A DNA stretch of 64,000 nucleotides, taken from NCBI GenBank assembly GCA_002591745.1, contig PDLQ01000018.1:1-64000 (forward strand). The letters are read 5' to 3'. Below the pieces are notes generated by a model. It did no database searches. It saw only the letters and a list, made by a program, of their open reading frames with translations, and was not told the DNA's origin. The translations under genes and the position numbers were made by a program. Positions 34,888 to 43,311 of the stretch are shown in pieces (positions within the stretch are counted from its first letter, which is position 1; every line of letters starts with the position of its first letter). This stretch comes from Lewinellaceae bacterium SD302. GTDB lineage: Bacteria; Bacteroidota; Bacteroidia; Chitinophagales; Saprospiraceae.

Positions 34888-35664
34888 TTATACCAAAGAA
34901 AACCCGTCCCTATCCGCCAGAAACGGCAGTTTCGTCCGCAAAGCCAATAAATCTGGTTTGCTGATGGACAGGGTAGGAGTAGCCTCCACACCCGCTACCC
35001 GGCAGATCACCCTCCTTGGTCCGGGATCGATCAGACTACTGTCTCCCCGGTACCTGAAACCGTTGCCGTCTTCCCCGATCCTGTTAACGGCCGCCACATA
35101 ACATTGGTTCTCGATGGCCCGCGCCGTGGTAAGCGTACACCAGTCATTGGCCCTGGATTCCGGCCAGTTGGCAACGTAGATAATCAGGTCGATCTCCTCG
35201 GTGTTGCGCGACCAGACCGGAAAGCGGAGGTCGTAGCAAATCAGTGGGCAGATGCGCCAGTCCTGGTAGTCGACCACCAGTCGTTCCTCACCGGCCGCAT
35301 AATGGTCGTCCTCACCCGCCATACCGAAGAGGTGACGCTTGTCGTAGTACAATACCCGGCCGTTCGGTTCTACCCAGTAAAGACGGTTATAATATTGCTC
35401 AGCTTCCTCCGCAATGATGCTACCGGTTACGACGGCATCTAATTGACGGGCCATTGTTTTCATCCACTTCAGGCTTGGGCCTTCGGTAGTCTCCGCCAGA
35501 GGTTCGGGCTGCATGGCAAATCCCGTCGTGAACATTTCTGGCAGAATGATGAGGTCGGTTTTTCCCGCTAGTGGTTCCATCAGTTGTGTAAAACGATCGA
35601 GGTTGGCGTAAGAATCCTGCCAATCCAGATAGCTTTGCAGTAGGGTAATGCGTAGGTTGTCCAT
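34888..35664 (-). CDS. Omega-amidase (YafV/NIT2-type nitrilase superfamily)
   Basis: The 258-residue protein shows the Glu-Lys-Cys triad of the carbon-nitrogen hydrolase family: E in 'LIILPEMFTTGF', K in 'YYDKRHLFGMAGEDDHY' and C in 'CPLICYDLRFPVW'. The GMAGEDDHY segment is typical of the YafV/omega-amidase branch, which hydrolyses alpha-ketoglutaramate or ketosuccinamate. The aminotransferase gene 88 bp upstream on the same strand makes the substrate if it uses glutamine as donor, so the two form a transaminase/omega-amidase pair. Confidence 0.9.
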   Translation of the reverse strand: MDNLRITLLQSYLDWQDSYANLDRFTQLMEPLAGKTDLIILPEMFTTGFAMQPEPLAETTEGPSLKWMKTMARQLDAVVTGSIIAEEAEQYYNRLYWVEPNGRVLYYDKRHLFGMAGEDDHYAAGEERLVVDYQDWRICPLICYDLRFPVWSRNTEEIDLIIYVANWPESRANDWCTLTTARAIENQCYVAAVNRIGEDGNGFRYRGDSSLIDPGPRRVICRVAGVEATPTLSISKPDLLALRTKLPFLADRDGFSLV

Positions 35665-35752
35665 ATTGATTGAGCGAAGGTTGGTGAAACTAAAATAGTG
35701 AGGTTGATAATTGCTAACTTACGTGAACAGGGTGGCGGGTGAGGTACTTAAC

Positions 35753-36904
35753 TCACCTGATTACGATCTTCGTCAAGATTTCTGCTGCCTCATCCAAAGT
35801 TTTCTCGTCTTTAGCGAAGCAGAAGCGTAACAGTCCGGTCTTTCGCTTGTCTTCGTAGAATTCTCCCATCGGGATGGCGGCGATACCGTGTTCTGTGATC
35901 AGCCGTTCGGCCAGTTCCAGGTCAGAACCGGACCACTGATCGGAAAAGTCGGCGCAAACAAAATAAGTGCCTGCACTGGGTAACAGCTGGAAAGATGCTT
36001 TGCTGAGTCCCGCTAAGAAACGATCGCGCCGGGCTTGGAACTGTTCTGGTAATTGTAAATAATGCTCTGGTTCTGCCAGGTAATCGGCCAGGGCGTACTG
36101 TACCGGCGTATAGGCACTGAAGGTGTTAAATTGGTGAATACGCCTCAACTCAGCACTGATCTCCGGAGGGGCAATGGCGTAACCCACCCGCCAGCCAGTA
36201 GCGTGAAAGGTCTTGCCGAAGGACATGGTGACAACCGCCCGACGGTAAAGTTTCGGGTACCGCAAGACACTGTGGTGAATCTGACCGTCGTAGACCAGAT
36301 GCTGGTAAACCTCGTCGCTCAGCAACAGAATATTCGTCCCTTCCAGTAGTTGCTGTAGTTCATGCATATCCGCCTCGCTCCAGATCGTCCCGGAAGGATT
36401 ATGGGGGTTGTTGATGATGATTAACCGCGTTCGTTCGTTGATCTTCTGGCGTACTTCATCCCAATTCACTTCAAAATCCGGGGCATTAAGGGATAGAGCT
36501 ATTGGTTGACCACCCGCCAGACGGATGGCCGGAACGTAGCTGTCGTAGGCGGGCTCAAAATAGATAACTTCATCGCCGGGATGCACCAGGGCCTGAATAC
36601 TGCTGAAAATGGCCTCGGTGGCGCCGATGGTTACGGTAATCTCCGTATCGGGATTCGGAGCGTAGCCGTAGAGAAGTTCCTTTTTACGGCTGATTGCCCG
36701 GCGCAATTCCGTTACCCCAGTGGCCGGGGCGTACTGGTTTTTACCGGCTTTCGTATGCTGATCGATCAATTCCGGCAGCCGGGGATCTACGCCAAAATTG
36801 GGGAATCCCTGGGCCAGATTTAAGCATTGGTACTTTGAAGCCATCATCCCGATTCTGGTGAAAATGGAGGTGCCGACGTCGGGTAGTTTGGAGGTGATCT
36901 GCAT
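35753..36904 (-). CDS. PLP-dependent aminotransferase, methionine/glutamine type
   Basis: The 383-residue class I aminotransferase resembles E. coli YbdL (methionine aminotransferase) and kynurenine aminotransferases: 'KYQCLNLAQGFPNFGVDPRL', 'INNPHNPSGTIW' with the PLP-ring residues, 'LLSDEVYQHLVYDG', the PLP lysine in 'MSFGKTFHATGWRVGYAIAP' and 'LLRFCFAKDEKTLDEAAE'. It probably transaminates 2-oxo-4-methylthiobutanoate to methionine with glutamine. The partner omega-amidase follows. A TACCTTTA box ends 5 nt before the ATG, so the transcript may be leaderless. Confidence 0.9.
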   Translation of the reverse strand: MQITSKLPDVGTSIFTRIGMMASKYQCLNLAQGFPNFGVDPRLPELIDQHTKAGKNQYAPATGVTELRRAISRKKELLYGYAPNPDTEITVTIGATEAIFSSIQALVHPGDEVIYFEPAYDSYVPAIRLAGGQPIALSLNAPDFEVNWDEVRQKINERTRLIIINNPHNPSGTIWSEADMHELQQLLEGTNILLLSDEVYQHLVYDGQIHHSVLRYPKLYRRAVVTMSFGKTFHATGWRVGYAIAPPEISAELRRIHQFNTFSAYTPVQYALADYLAEPEHYLQLPEQFQARRDRFLAGLSKASFQLLPSAGTYFVCADFSDQWSGSDLELAERLITEHGIAAIPMGEFYEDKRKTGLLRFCFAKDEKTLDEAAEILTKIVIR

Positions 36905-36909
36905 GGAAG

Positions 36910-36917
36910 TAAAGGTA
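36910..36917 (-). promoter_or_regulatory. Possible -7 box, leaderless arrangement
   Basis: TACCTTTA on the minus strand ends 5 nt before the aminotransferase ATG at 36904, the same geometry as at 3436, 18141 and 59578. Confidence 0.3.
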
Positions 36918-37047
36918 TGAACATCAGCTAAATGCTAGGTTCGTTTTTAACGATTGGCGAGGTATTGTTATGACTTGCGCAACTCAATTTGATCACCAAC
37001 TACAGGGAGCCTTAGAGGGGCCTGAATAATGCTAGTGGGTTTTTATC

Positions 37048-37073
37048 TTTTGGCTAGCAAAGTAGCAAGGTGG
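37048..37073 (-). repeat. Dispersed motif, intergenic
   Basis: On the minus strand CACCTTGCTACTTTGCTAGC continues CAAA: a full consensus copy. It faces away from the plus-strand copy at 37230. Confidence 0.75.
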
Positions 37074-37167
37074 GTAAAAGGCAGGTTGGATGATCATACT
37101 TGGGTGAACATGCACTTTTGGTGATACTAATTTACATCCCCGTTACCAGCTCATAACCCTGGCTTTT

Positions 37168-37175
37168 TACCTTTG
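37168..37175 (+). promoter_or_regulatory. -7 box for the M28 peptidase gene
   Basis: TACCTTTG is a full match to TAnnTTTG and ends 23 nt before the GTG start at 37199. A -33 element at the right distance is not obvious. Confidence 0.4.
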
Positions 37176-37198
37176 TCGCTTACCAATACCGTATTTAC

Positions 37199-38440
37199 GT
37201 GCGTTACCAGCTTTACTTCCTAGTTTTACTTGGCTACTTTGCTAGTCCGAACACGAACGCCGCCCAGTATTTTACTCCGCCGGACACCCAGCAAGTGATG
37301 ATTGACGTCACTTTCCTGTCCGCTGACTTACTGGAGGGCCGCCTGACCGCCACTCCCGGAGAAGCCCTGGCCGCCGACTATATCAGTGCAAGGATGCAGC
37401 AACTGAACCTGGAACCTCAGCCTAACCACGGGACATTTGTCCAGACCTTCGAATTTGATTATAAAGACAATCCCCATGCCGCCGAGACCCGCAAATTGGT
37501 GGGTAAAAACGTAGCCGGTTTCCTGGACAATGGAGCTAAGCAAACCGTAGTCATCGGGGCCCACTACGATCACCTGGGCTACGGCGGGATCGGTAGTTTG
37601 CACGCCGGGGAACCGGCCATCCATAACGGCGCTGACGATAATGCCAGTGGCATCGCCGCAATGCTTTATTTGGCGGATAAACTGCAAATGAAGGGAGCGC
37701 CCAAAAAGCGAAACTATCTGTTCATCGCTTTTTCCGGGGAAGAACTCGGGCTCGTCGGCTCCAAGCGCTGGGTTGCCGCTGATCGGGAAGGACTGGAGAT
37801 TGCCGCCATGCTTAACATGGACATGGTAGGCCGCTTGCGAAACAAAGACAACGTGTTGGCCATCTACGGTTTCGGAACCAGCGCGGCCTGGGCTGCTGCC
37901 TTGGATGCTTCTGAGAAAATGAGTGATATTACCAGCGTGCGTGATAGCTCCGGCGTTGGACCTTCCGATCATACTTCGTTTTACCTGGACGAAATTCCCG
38001 TCCTCGCCGCCTTTACCGGTCAGCACGGTGAGTACCACAAACCGGGTGACGACGCTCATCTGGTAGACTTTACGGGTATCATTAAAGTAGCTGATTACCT
38101 CTACGGCGTCCTGGAATCCATCAACGGTGAAAAGGAGCTGGTCTTTTTAAAGACCCGTCAGCGAGAGCAACGACAGGCTGCGGCTTTCAAAGTGAGTCTG
38201 GGCGTTATGCCGGATTACGTTTATGCCGGTGAAGGGATGAAGGTCGATGGTGTCACCGAAGGACGCCCGGGCTTCAAAGCCGGCATGCAGGCCGGTGATG
38301 TGATCGTAAAAATGGGAGATCTGGAGGTAAAAGACATTTACGATTACATGGAAGGCCTGAGTAAGAACAAGGCGGGAGACACGACGACGGTAGTGGTTGA
38401 TCGCAAAGGAGAATTGATCGAACTGGAAGTCACCTTCTAG
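37199..38440 (+). CDS. Secreted M28 zinc peptidase with C-terminal PDZ domain
   Basis: The 413-residue protein begins (GTG start) with a signal peptide 'YFLVLLGYFASPNTNAAQ'. The M28 zinc aminopeptidase domain shows the five metal ligands: H in 'VIGAHYDHLG', D in 'NGADDNASG', EE in 'AFSGEELGLVGS', D in 'MLNMDMVGRL' and H in 'HGEYHKPGDD'. Residues about 325-413 form a PDZ domain ('LGVMPDYVYAGEGMKVDGVT', 'PGFKAGMQAGDVIVKMGDLE'). It probably trims peptides outside the inner membrane. Codons for 'GYFASP' in the signal peptide are a copy of the dispersed motif. Confidence 0.92.
   Translation: MRYQLYFLVLLGYFASPNTNAAQYFTPPDTQQVMIDVTFLSADLLEGRLTATPGEALAADYISARMQQLNLEPQPNHGTFVQTFEFDYKDNPHAAETRKLVGKNVAGFLDNGAKQTVVIGAHYDHLGYGGIGSLHAGEPAIHNGADDNASGIAAMLYLADKLQMKGAPKKRNYLFIAFSGEELGLVGSKRWVAADREGLEIAAMLNMDMVGRLRNKDNVLAIYGFGTSAAWAAALDASEKMSDITSVRDSSGVGPSDHTSFYLDEIPVLAAFTGQHGEYHKPGDDAHLVDFTGIIKVADYLYGVLESINGEKELVFLKTRQREQRQAAAFKVSLGVMPDYVYAGEGMKVDGVTEGRPGFKAGMQAGDVIVKMGDLEVKDIYDYMEGLSKNKAGDTTTVVVDRKGELIELEVTF
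37230..37251 (+). repeat. Dispersed motif inside a signal-peptide coding region
   Basis: TTGGCTACTTTGCTAGTCC plus GAA, read as (L)GYFASPN. Same frame as in the S41 protease and as the abandoned frame before yigZ. Confidence 0.75.
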
Positions 38441-38444
38441 GAAT

Positions 38445-38575
38445 GAGTTGATGAAACAATGATTGAATGAGAGAATGATTTAATGAAACAATGATTTAAT
38501 GATAGAATGAGAGAATGATCTAATGACGCAATGCCCCAATTAGATCATTGCTTCATTTTATCATTAAATCATATT
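38445..38575. repeat. AATGA-type tandem/inverted repeat between convergent genes
   Basis: Iterations such as AATGATTTAATGAAACAATG fill 38445-38535; the right end (ATCATTGCTTCATTTTATCA, 38543-38562) is the inverted form. The array lies between two converging genes and can form a long A/T-rich stem. It shares its vocabulary with 6875-6985 and 31998-32081. Confidence 0.65.
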
Positions 38576-39191
38576 ACCCAAGCATAAAGTAGCCCTGCAA
38601 GCTTGCTAAAAAGATGAAGAAGCCTCCAATTACGTAATTCATGTTGCGGGTAAACCAGTCGGCGTTTTGGGATATCCATCCAGCAGTATTGATGTAGATC
38701 CAAAAGACTAAAAACGCTCCGATACCGGCTCCGAGGCTAAAAAACAGGACACTGAAAATTCCCGTTTGGATGACGTCACGGCTGGTCAACACCGTGCCGA
38801 TTGCGAAGAAGTAGAGAATGGATAAGGCATTGAGAAAACCCATTCCCATCCCTCCCCCGAATAATTTTCTGCGACTGATCGCCTTGGTTTTGATCGTTTG
38901 GGTCGATTTTCCTTTGCTGATGAAGATGAGGGCTAACAACAAGAAAAGGAAGAAGGCGAAAGAATGAATCTTTTCCAGCACATCGGCGTGGCGGCGCAGA
39001 TAATCAGCTGAACCAAATGCGATGAACGCCTGTACCGAGGTAGTGAAAGCCATGCCGGCGGCGAAGAGCATACCGGCGCGTTTCCCGTTCTTTACACTTA
39101 CGCTTACCGCGGTCATGTTCAGCATCCCGGGGAGAAGGATGCCAACGAAGGCTACGAGAGTTCCGATCAATAGTGCTAACGGGTAATCCAC
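38574..39191 (-). CDS. LysE-family exporter
   Basis: The 205-residue protein has six hydrophobic helices and the LysE/RhtB start 'LALLIGTLVAFVGILLPGML' followed by a small basic loop. The family exports amino acids such as lysine or homoserine; the substrate cannot be told. The region 'LFGGGMGMGFLNALSILYFF' matches the middle conserved block. It starts 18 bp into the divergent frame of the next gene's upstream region; the two genes are divergent. Confidence 0.82.
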   Translation of the reverse strand: MDYPLALLIGTLVAFVGILLPGMLNMTAVSVSVKNGKRAGMLFAAGMAFTTSVQAFIAFGSADYLRRHADVLEKIHSFAFFLFLLLALIFISKGKSTQTIKTKAISRRKLFGGGMGMGFLNALSILYFFAIGTVLTSRDVIQTGIFSVLFFSLGAGIGAFLVFWIYINTAGWISQNADWFTRNMNYVIGGFFIFLASLQGYFMLG

Positions 39192-39349
39192 GCAACGAAG
39201 GTAGCACTCATCGCCAATTAGCGGAACTTCACCGGCCGGAAGTAGCGATATTTTCTACCAACGTCACTCCTTTACGGGCAGGTAAAGCGAACATCCGTTT
39301 AGATTACGAGTATTTACCTCGTACATTAGCAGCAACTCAAATACTCAGC

Positions 39350-40759
39350 ATGACTCCCGTTAAGATCAAATTTGGTACCGATGGCTGGCGCGCCATTATT
39401 GCGCAAGAATATACCGTAGACAACGTAAAACGCGTGGCCGAAGGCACCGCCCTCTGGCTAAAGAAAAACGGAGGTAAGCAGGTCGTGATCGGCTACGACT
39501 GCCGTTTCGCCGGTGAACTATTTTGCGAAACAACGACCCGGGTACTGGGTAAACACGGCATCAAGTGCTTGCTGGCTCCGAACTATATCTCCACGCCTAT
39601 GGTCAGTCTCGGGGTAGTGAAAACGAATTCCGATCTGGGCGTAGTCATCACTGCCAGTCACAATCCACCCAGCTACAATGGCTATAAACTGAAATCCAAA
39701 CTGGGTGGGCCATCCGTTCCCGCTGACGTAACGGCCGTGGAAAACCTGATTCCGGATGCAGTTCCCCAGGATTTACCGACGCTTGAAGAGCTGACCGAAA
39801 AAGGACTGGTGGAAACTCACGATTTTGAGCAAATCTACCTGGAACACGTCAATAAAAACTTCGATATGGAGCTGATCCGCAACAGCGGGATCGGCATCGC
39901 CTACGACGCCATGTACGGTGCCGGCCAGAGTGCCATGCGTAAATTGCTGCCCGACGCCACTCACCTGCACAGCGAATATAACCCGAGTTTTCTGGGCCAG
40001 GCTCCGGAGCCAATTGGTCGTAACCTAGGTGAATTAGCCGAACTCATCAAGAACGATGATCATATTCAATTGGGTATTGCCAATGATGGTGATGCCGACC
40101 GCATCGGACTATTCAACGAGCGTGGTGAGTTCGTAGATTCTCACCACATTCTCCTGCTGCTGCTCATGTACCAGTACGAGTACAAGGACATCAAGAGTGG
40201 TAAGGTCGTGTTGACTTTCAGTGTAACCGATAAACTTAAAAAGCTGGCCGATCAATACGGCCTTCCATATGAGGTCACCAAGATCGGTTTCAAGTACATT
40301 GCCGAGATCATGGCGGAAGAAGACGTTATTGTCGGTGGTGAAGAGAGCGGAGGACTGGCCGTAAAGGGACACATCCCCGAACGTGACGGTATCTGGATCG
40401 GCATCATGATCGCCGAATACATGGCAAAAACCGGCAAAAGCCTCAGTGAACTGGTGGCCGATCTCTACGAAAAAGTAGGCAGCTTCGACTGTAACCGCGA
40501 CGACGTGCACGTAGACAACGACCGTAAATGGGCTATCGTCAAAGAAGCCAAAGAGTCTCCTTACCAGCGCTTCGGTGAATTTGAGGTCAGTGAAGTAGAG
40601 CACGTCGACGGTTCCAAATTCTACCTGGGTAGCCAGGACAGAATGGTTATGATCCGGCCCAGTGGAACCGAACCGGTCTTGCGCGTTTACGCCCAGGGCA
40701 AGGATGCGGAAGAAACCCGGGCGATCCTGGATGCCGCGAGAGGTGAGCTAGGAATATAG
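39350..40759 (+). CDS. Phosphoglucomutase/phosphomannomutase-family enzyme
   Basis: From the ATG at 39350 the protein has 469 residues (the frame is open further upstream but the family motif 'IKFGTDGWRAII' starts at once here). Key parts are the phosphoserine in 'GVVITASHNPPSYNGYKLKS', the magnesium loop 'DGDADRIGLF', the sugar-binding loop 'GGEESGGLAVKGHIPERDG' and the phosphate-binding 'MIRPSGTEPVLRVYAQG'. It interconverts hexose 1- and 6-phosphates, probably glucose; the exact sugar is not certain. It supplies precursors for glycogen and envelope sugars. Confidence 0.93.
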   Translation: MTPVKIKFGTDGWRAIIAQEYTVDNVKRVAEGTALWLKKNGGKQVVIGYDCRFAGELFCETTTRVLGKHGIKCLLAPNYISTPMVSLGVVKTNSDLGVVITASHNPPSYNGYKLKSKLGGPSVPADVTAVENLIPDAVPQDLPTLEELTEKGLVETHDFEQIYLEHVNKNFDMELIRNSGIGIAYDAMYGAGQSAMRKLLPDATHLHSEYNPSFLGQAPEPIGRNLGELAELIKNDDHIQLGIANDGDADRIGLFNERGEFVDSHHILLLLLMYQYEYKDIKSGKVVLTFSVTDKLKKLADQYGLPYEVTKIGFKYIAEIMAEEDVIVGGEESGGLAVKGHIPERDGIWIGIMIAEYMAKTGKSLSELVADLYEKVGSFDCNRDDVHVDNDRKWAIVKEAKESPYQRFGEFEVSEVEHVDGSKFYLGSQDRMVMIRPSGTEPVLRVYAQGKDAEETRAILDAARGELGI

Positions 40760-40767
40760 GCTGGCGG

Positions 40768-40808
40768 TCTGGTGGTCTGGTATGGATGAATCCTATGAGA
40801 CCACCGGA
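40768..40808. terminator. Inverted repeat between convergent genes
   Basis: TCTGGTGGTCT (40768-40778) pairs with AGACCACCGGA (40798-40808) over 11 positions with one G-U/mismatch; loop 19 nt. It fills the gap between two convergent genes and could act in both directions, although T runs are lacking. Confidence 0.4.
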
Positions 40809-41909
40809 CTATTCGAACAAGTCCTTATCAAGCCCCTTTACCACCCGCAGGGCATTCTTGTAGTATAATTTTTCCAGAATCGGCTTAGGCAGATCGAGAC
40901 CGTACATGCGCCAGAAAGCATGGTAGCGTTTGTAGTAAGGGAAGTATTCATCGGCCGTTTCCAGCACCCGGAAATAGGTGGCGTATTCCTCAGGGCGATA
41001 AGAGTCTTTGCCAAATAAAACGCGGTCCTGGTACTTTTCAAAAAAGCGATTGGCGGCTCTTGGCTGACGACCTAGTTCCGCGATTACGGCGCCGATCTCT
41101 ACGTTGACGTTGGGATTGTCATCCAGAAACTCTCCCAATTTCACCAGGTCATTAGCGTACCAGCCCATGTGGGCAGCAATGAAGGTGGTGTTCGGGTGGC
41201 TCTTGAATAAGTCGTGAGCTTCTCCGGCGATGGTTTCCCAACTCGCGTATTCATTTTCCCGCTTGCGGTTAGGCCGAAGTTTCAGTTCGAGCCAGCGCTC
41301 GTTATTTTCATCGTGTGGCTCCCAGAATTGCTTGGGATCGGCGTAATGAATCAGGACGGGCCAATCGAATTCTCCGGCCAAATCAAAGATGGGGCTCAGG
41401 CGCGGATCGTTGATCTTGATACGATTGCCGGCTTTGTCGGTATTGGTCATGCCCTGCGACTTGTAAATCTTCAGTCCCCGTGCACCAATACGCTTATCGA
41501 AGCGTAGTTGATCCAAGGTGGCTTCCAGGTAGTCGGGATCATCAATACTACGGATGTTGATGTTGGTGAAACACACAATTCTATCCTGGTACCCCGATTC
41601 ATTGATGTTGTCCATCATTTCCTTCAGGGCCTGGCCACCGCGCCCGCTCAGATTCACCACCACCTTCATATTAAGGCTGTCCATCTCACGGATAAGTTTG
41701 TCCAGATCCTGGGTGCCCATCCGCCAGTGATGGCTGTGTACATCCACAAAGGGGATGCTGGCAGCGGTCAGATGGTTTTCGGGAACCACCAGGCTGCTCT
41801 GTGGGTCATACTCCTCGAAACTCACCGTTAGGGTAGAGTCCACTTCCTTGCGCTGGGCAGTGAGTTGGAGCAGTAAAAATGCAAACACAAGCAGAAAGTA
41901 AAAACGCAT
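40809..41909 (-). CDS. Secreted amidohydrolase (Amidohydro_2 family)
   Basis: The 366-residue protein has a signal peptide (1-18, 'FLLVFAFLLLQLTAQ') and a TIM-barrel amidohydrolase domain: 'FVDVHSHHWRMG' with the first metal histidines, 'WPVLIHYADPKQFW', 'TTFIAAHMGWYANDLVKLGE' with a metal histidine and 'VLFGKDSYRPEEYATYFRVL' with the catalytic aspartate. It belongs to the ACMSD-like group of metal-dependent hydrolases/decarboxylases. The substrate is unknown; export to the periplasm is unusual for the group but common in Bacteroidota. Confidence 0.85.
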   Translation of the reverse strand: MRFYFLLVFAFLLLQLTAQRKEVDSTLTVSFEEYDPQSSLVVPENHLTAASIPFVDVHSHHWRMGTQDLDKLIREMDSLNMKVVVNLSGRGGQALKEMMDNINESGYQDRIVCFTNINIRSIDDPDYLEATLDQLRFDKRIGARGLKIYKSQGMTNTDKAGNRIKINDPRLSPIFDLAGEFDWPVLIHYADPKQFWEPHDENNERWLELKLRPNRKRENEYASWETIAGEAHDLFKSHPNTTFIAAHMGWYANDLVKLGEFLDDNPNVNVEIGAVIAELGRQPRAANRFFEKYQDRVLFGKDSYRPEEYATYFRVLETADEYFPYYKRYHAFWRMYGLDLPKPILEKLYYKNALRVVKGLDKDLFE

Positions 41910-41989
41910 ATAAGTTAATTTACTAGAATTCTATTCAGTGGGCCGGCAATATTGAAATATTGCATCACCATTCTTACTAAAACCAGTGT

Positions 41990-42751
41990 CTATTTTACGA
42001 AAACGTAGTCGAGATCACTGGAAAGAGAGGCTTCAAACTGGTAACCATGTACGTCCAGTTCTTTTAGTTCTTCTACGTTATTCAGTCGATTCTTAACGAT
42101 CAGTCGAGCCATGCCGCCGCGAGCTTTTTTAGCATTGAAAGTGATGATCTTCAACTTCCCGCCCCGGTCTTCCTTGAAATAGATATTGACCACGGGAACG
42201 CCAAGCTCTTCGGGCTGGATAGACTTAAAATACTCGACGCTGGCTAAATTAACCAAGTGCTGAGAGCGAGTACTTTTTATGTCTGCCCGTAGCAGGTCGG
42301 TGATGTCGCTACCCCAGAATTCGTAAAGGTTCTTTTTGCGTTGGATACCCAACTTGGTGCCCATTTCCAGTCGGTAGGCCTGCATGAGGTCGCGCGGGCG
42401 CAGTAAACCGTATAAACCGCTGAGGATGCGCAACCGGTCTTGGGCAAAGTCGATATCCGCTTCACTGAAGTCTTCGGCCGCCAGTCCCTGGTAAACGTCC
42501 CCTTTAAAGGCGTGAATGGAGGGTTTGGCGTTTTCCGGAGTAAAGGGCGTTTCAAAAGCCCGGAAACGATCGCGGTTCAACACGGCCAGTTTTTCACTGA
42601 CGTGCATCAACTCCTGAATATTCGCTGCGCTCTGCTTGCTGAGCTTATTAATTAATACTTCGCTTTTATCCAGTAAACGAGGCTGAGTTGACGGACTTTC
42701 GGTGGGGGAAAAGTCCAGTGTCTTGGCGGGGGAGAGTACAGCTATCATCAA
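41990..42751 (-). CDS. yaaA: Peroxide stress protein YaaA (UPF0246)
   Basis: The 253-residue protein matches the YaaA/DUF328 family from the first residues ('MIAVLSPAKTLDF') through 'AFKGDVYQGLAAEDFSEADI', 'ILSGLYGLLRPRDLMQAYRL' and 'IITFNAKKARGGMARLIVKN'. In E. coli it lowers free intracellular iron during hydrogen peroxide stress. Length is normal. It precedes hscB by 56 bp in the opposite direction of reading order on the same strand (hscB is upstream), so it may share a transcript with rseP-hscB. Confidence 0.95.
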   Translation of the reverse strand: MMIAVLSPAKTLDFSPTESPSTQPRLLDKSEVLINKLSKQSAANIQELMHVSEKLAVLNRDRFRAFETPFTPENAKPSIHAFKGDVYQGLAAEDFSEADIDFAQDRLRILSGLYGLLRPRDLMQAYRLEMGTKLGIQRKKNLYEFWGSDITDLLRADIKSTRSQHLVNLASVEYFKSIQPEELGVPVVNIYFKEDRGGKLKIITFNAKKARGGMARLIVKNRLNNVEELKELDVHGYQFEASLSSDLDYVFVK

Positions 42752-42807
42752 TCAAAATTTAATTCACGGGTAAGCGTATTGCACCCAGGAGAGTTATCAG
42801 CTTAGGG

Positions 42808-43305
42808 TTATATTTTCTGCTTGATTCGCAGCAAATAGCGGTGTTTGAGATAATAATCTTTCAAACCAGCCAGGCTGCTTTCGTCCTGTTCCGCTCGTTC
42901 CAGCAGCGGCCTGGCCTGGTCGTTGAGTTGTTGCTCTAGCGCCTGCGCCAAATCTGAAGCTTCTTTGCGCAGGGCCGGATCATCGTCAAATTCCAGCTCC
43001 ATGAGCTTTTCGTTGATGTCCATGATCTCCAGGAGAAAATCCTGGGGAACCTGATTCTGGCCCTCCTCACCCAATACGCCCTTTAAATCCAGGAAGTATT
43101 TCAGGCGCTGGTCATCATTATTGAGCGTTTTATAGGCCAGGTTGTTAAGGCTGCTGAGTTCAAGTACCTCCGCCTGCTTATCAGCATCGGCCAGGGTGTA
43201 GAAGTCGGGATGGTATTCCTTGCTTTTCTGGTAGAATCGCTTTTTCAGCAAAGCTTTGTCCACCGTAGGCGCAACGGGTAAGTCGAAAAATTCGTAGTAA
43301 TTCAT
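42808..43305 (-). CDS. hscB: Fe-S cluster co-chaperone HscB (J-domain)
   Basis: The 165-residue protein has an N-terminal J-domain (1-75) with the HPD motif in 'SKEYHPDFYTL' and a C-terminal three-helix bundle (about 90-165), the layout of HscB. It delivers IscU-type scaffolds to HscA for Fe-S cluster transfer. No isc genes are adjacent. It starts 6 bp after the rseP stop on the same strand, so it is co-transcribed with rseP. Confidence 0.9.
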   Translation of the reverse strand: MNYYEFFDLPVAPTVDKALLKKRFYQKSKEYHPDFYTLADADKQAEVLELSSLNNLAYKTLNNDDQRLKYFLDLKGVLGEEGQNQVPQDFLLEIMDINEKLMELEFDDDPALRKEASDLAQALEQQLNDQARPLLERAEQDESSLAGLKDYYLKHRYLLRIKQKI

Positions 43306-43311
43306 AAGTTC

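Larger units (their letters stand above)
36918..37198. other. Divergent region with inverted dispersed motif and -7 box
   Basis: The gap between the aminotransferase and the M28 peptidase holds a minus-strand copy of the dispersed motif (37048-37073) and a perfect TACCTTTG -7 box at 37168-37175, 23 nt before the GTG start of the peptidase. No other feature is seen. Confidence 0.45.

Noticed and set aside
36826-36840. CATTGGTACTTTGAAG inside the aminotransferase gene
   Set aside because: Encodes the conserved 'SKYQCLN' segment near the N-terminus of the family; likely coincidence.
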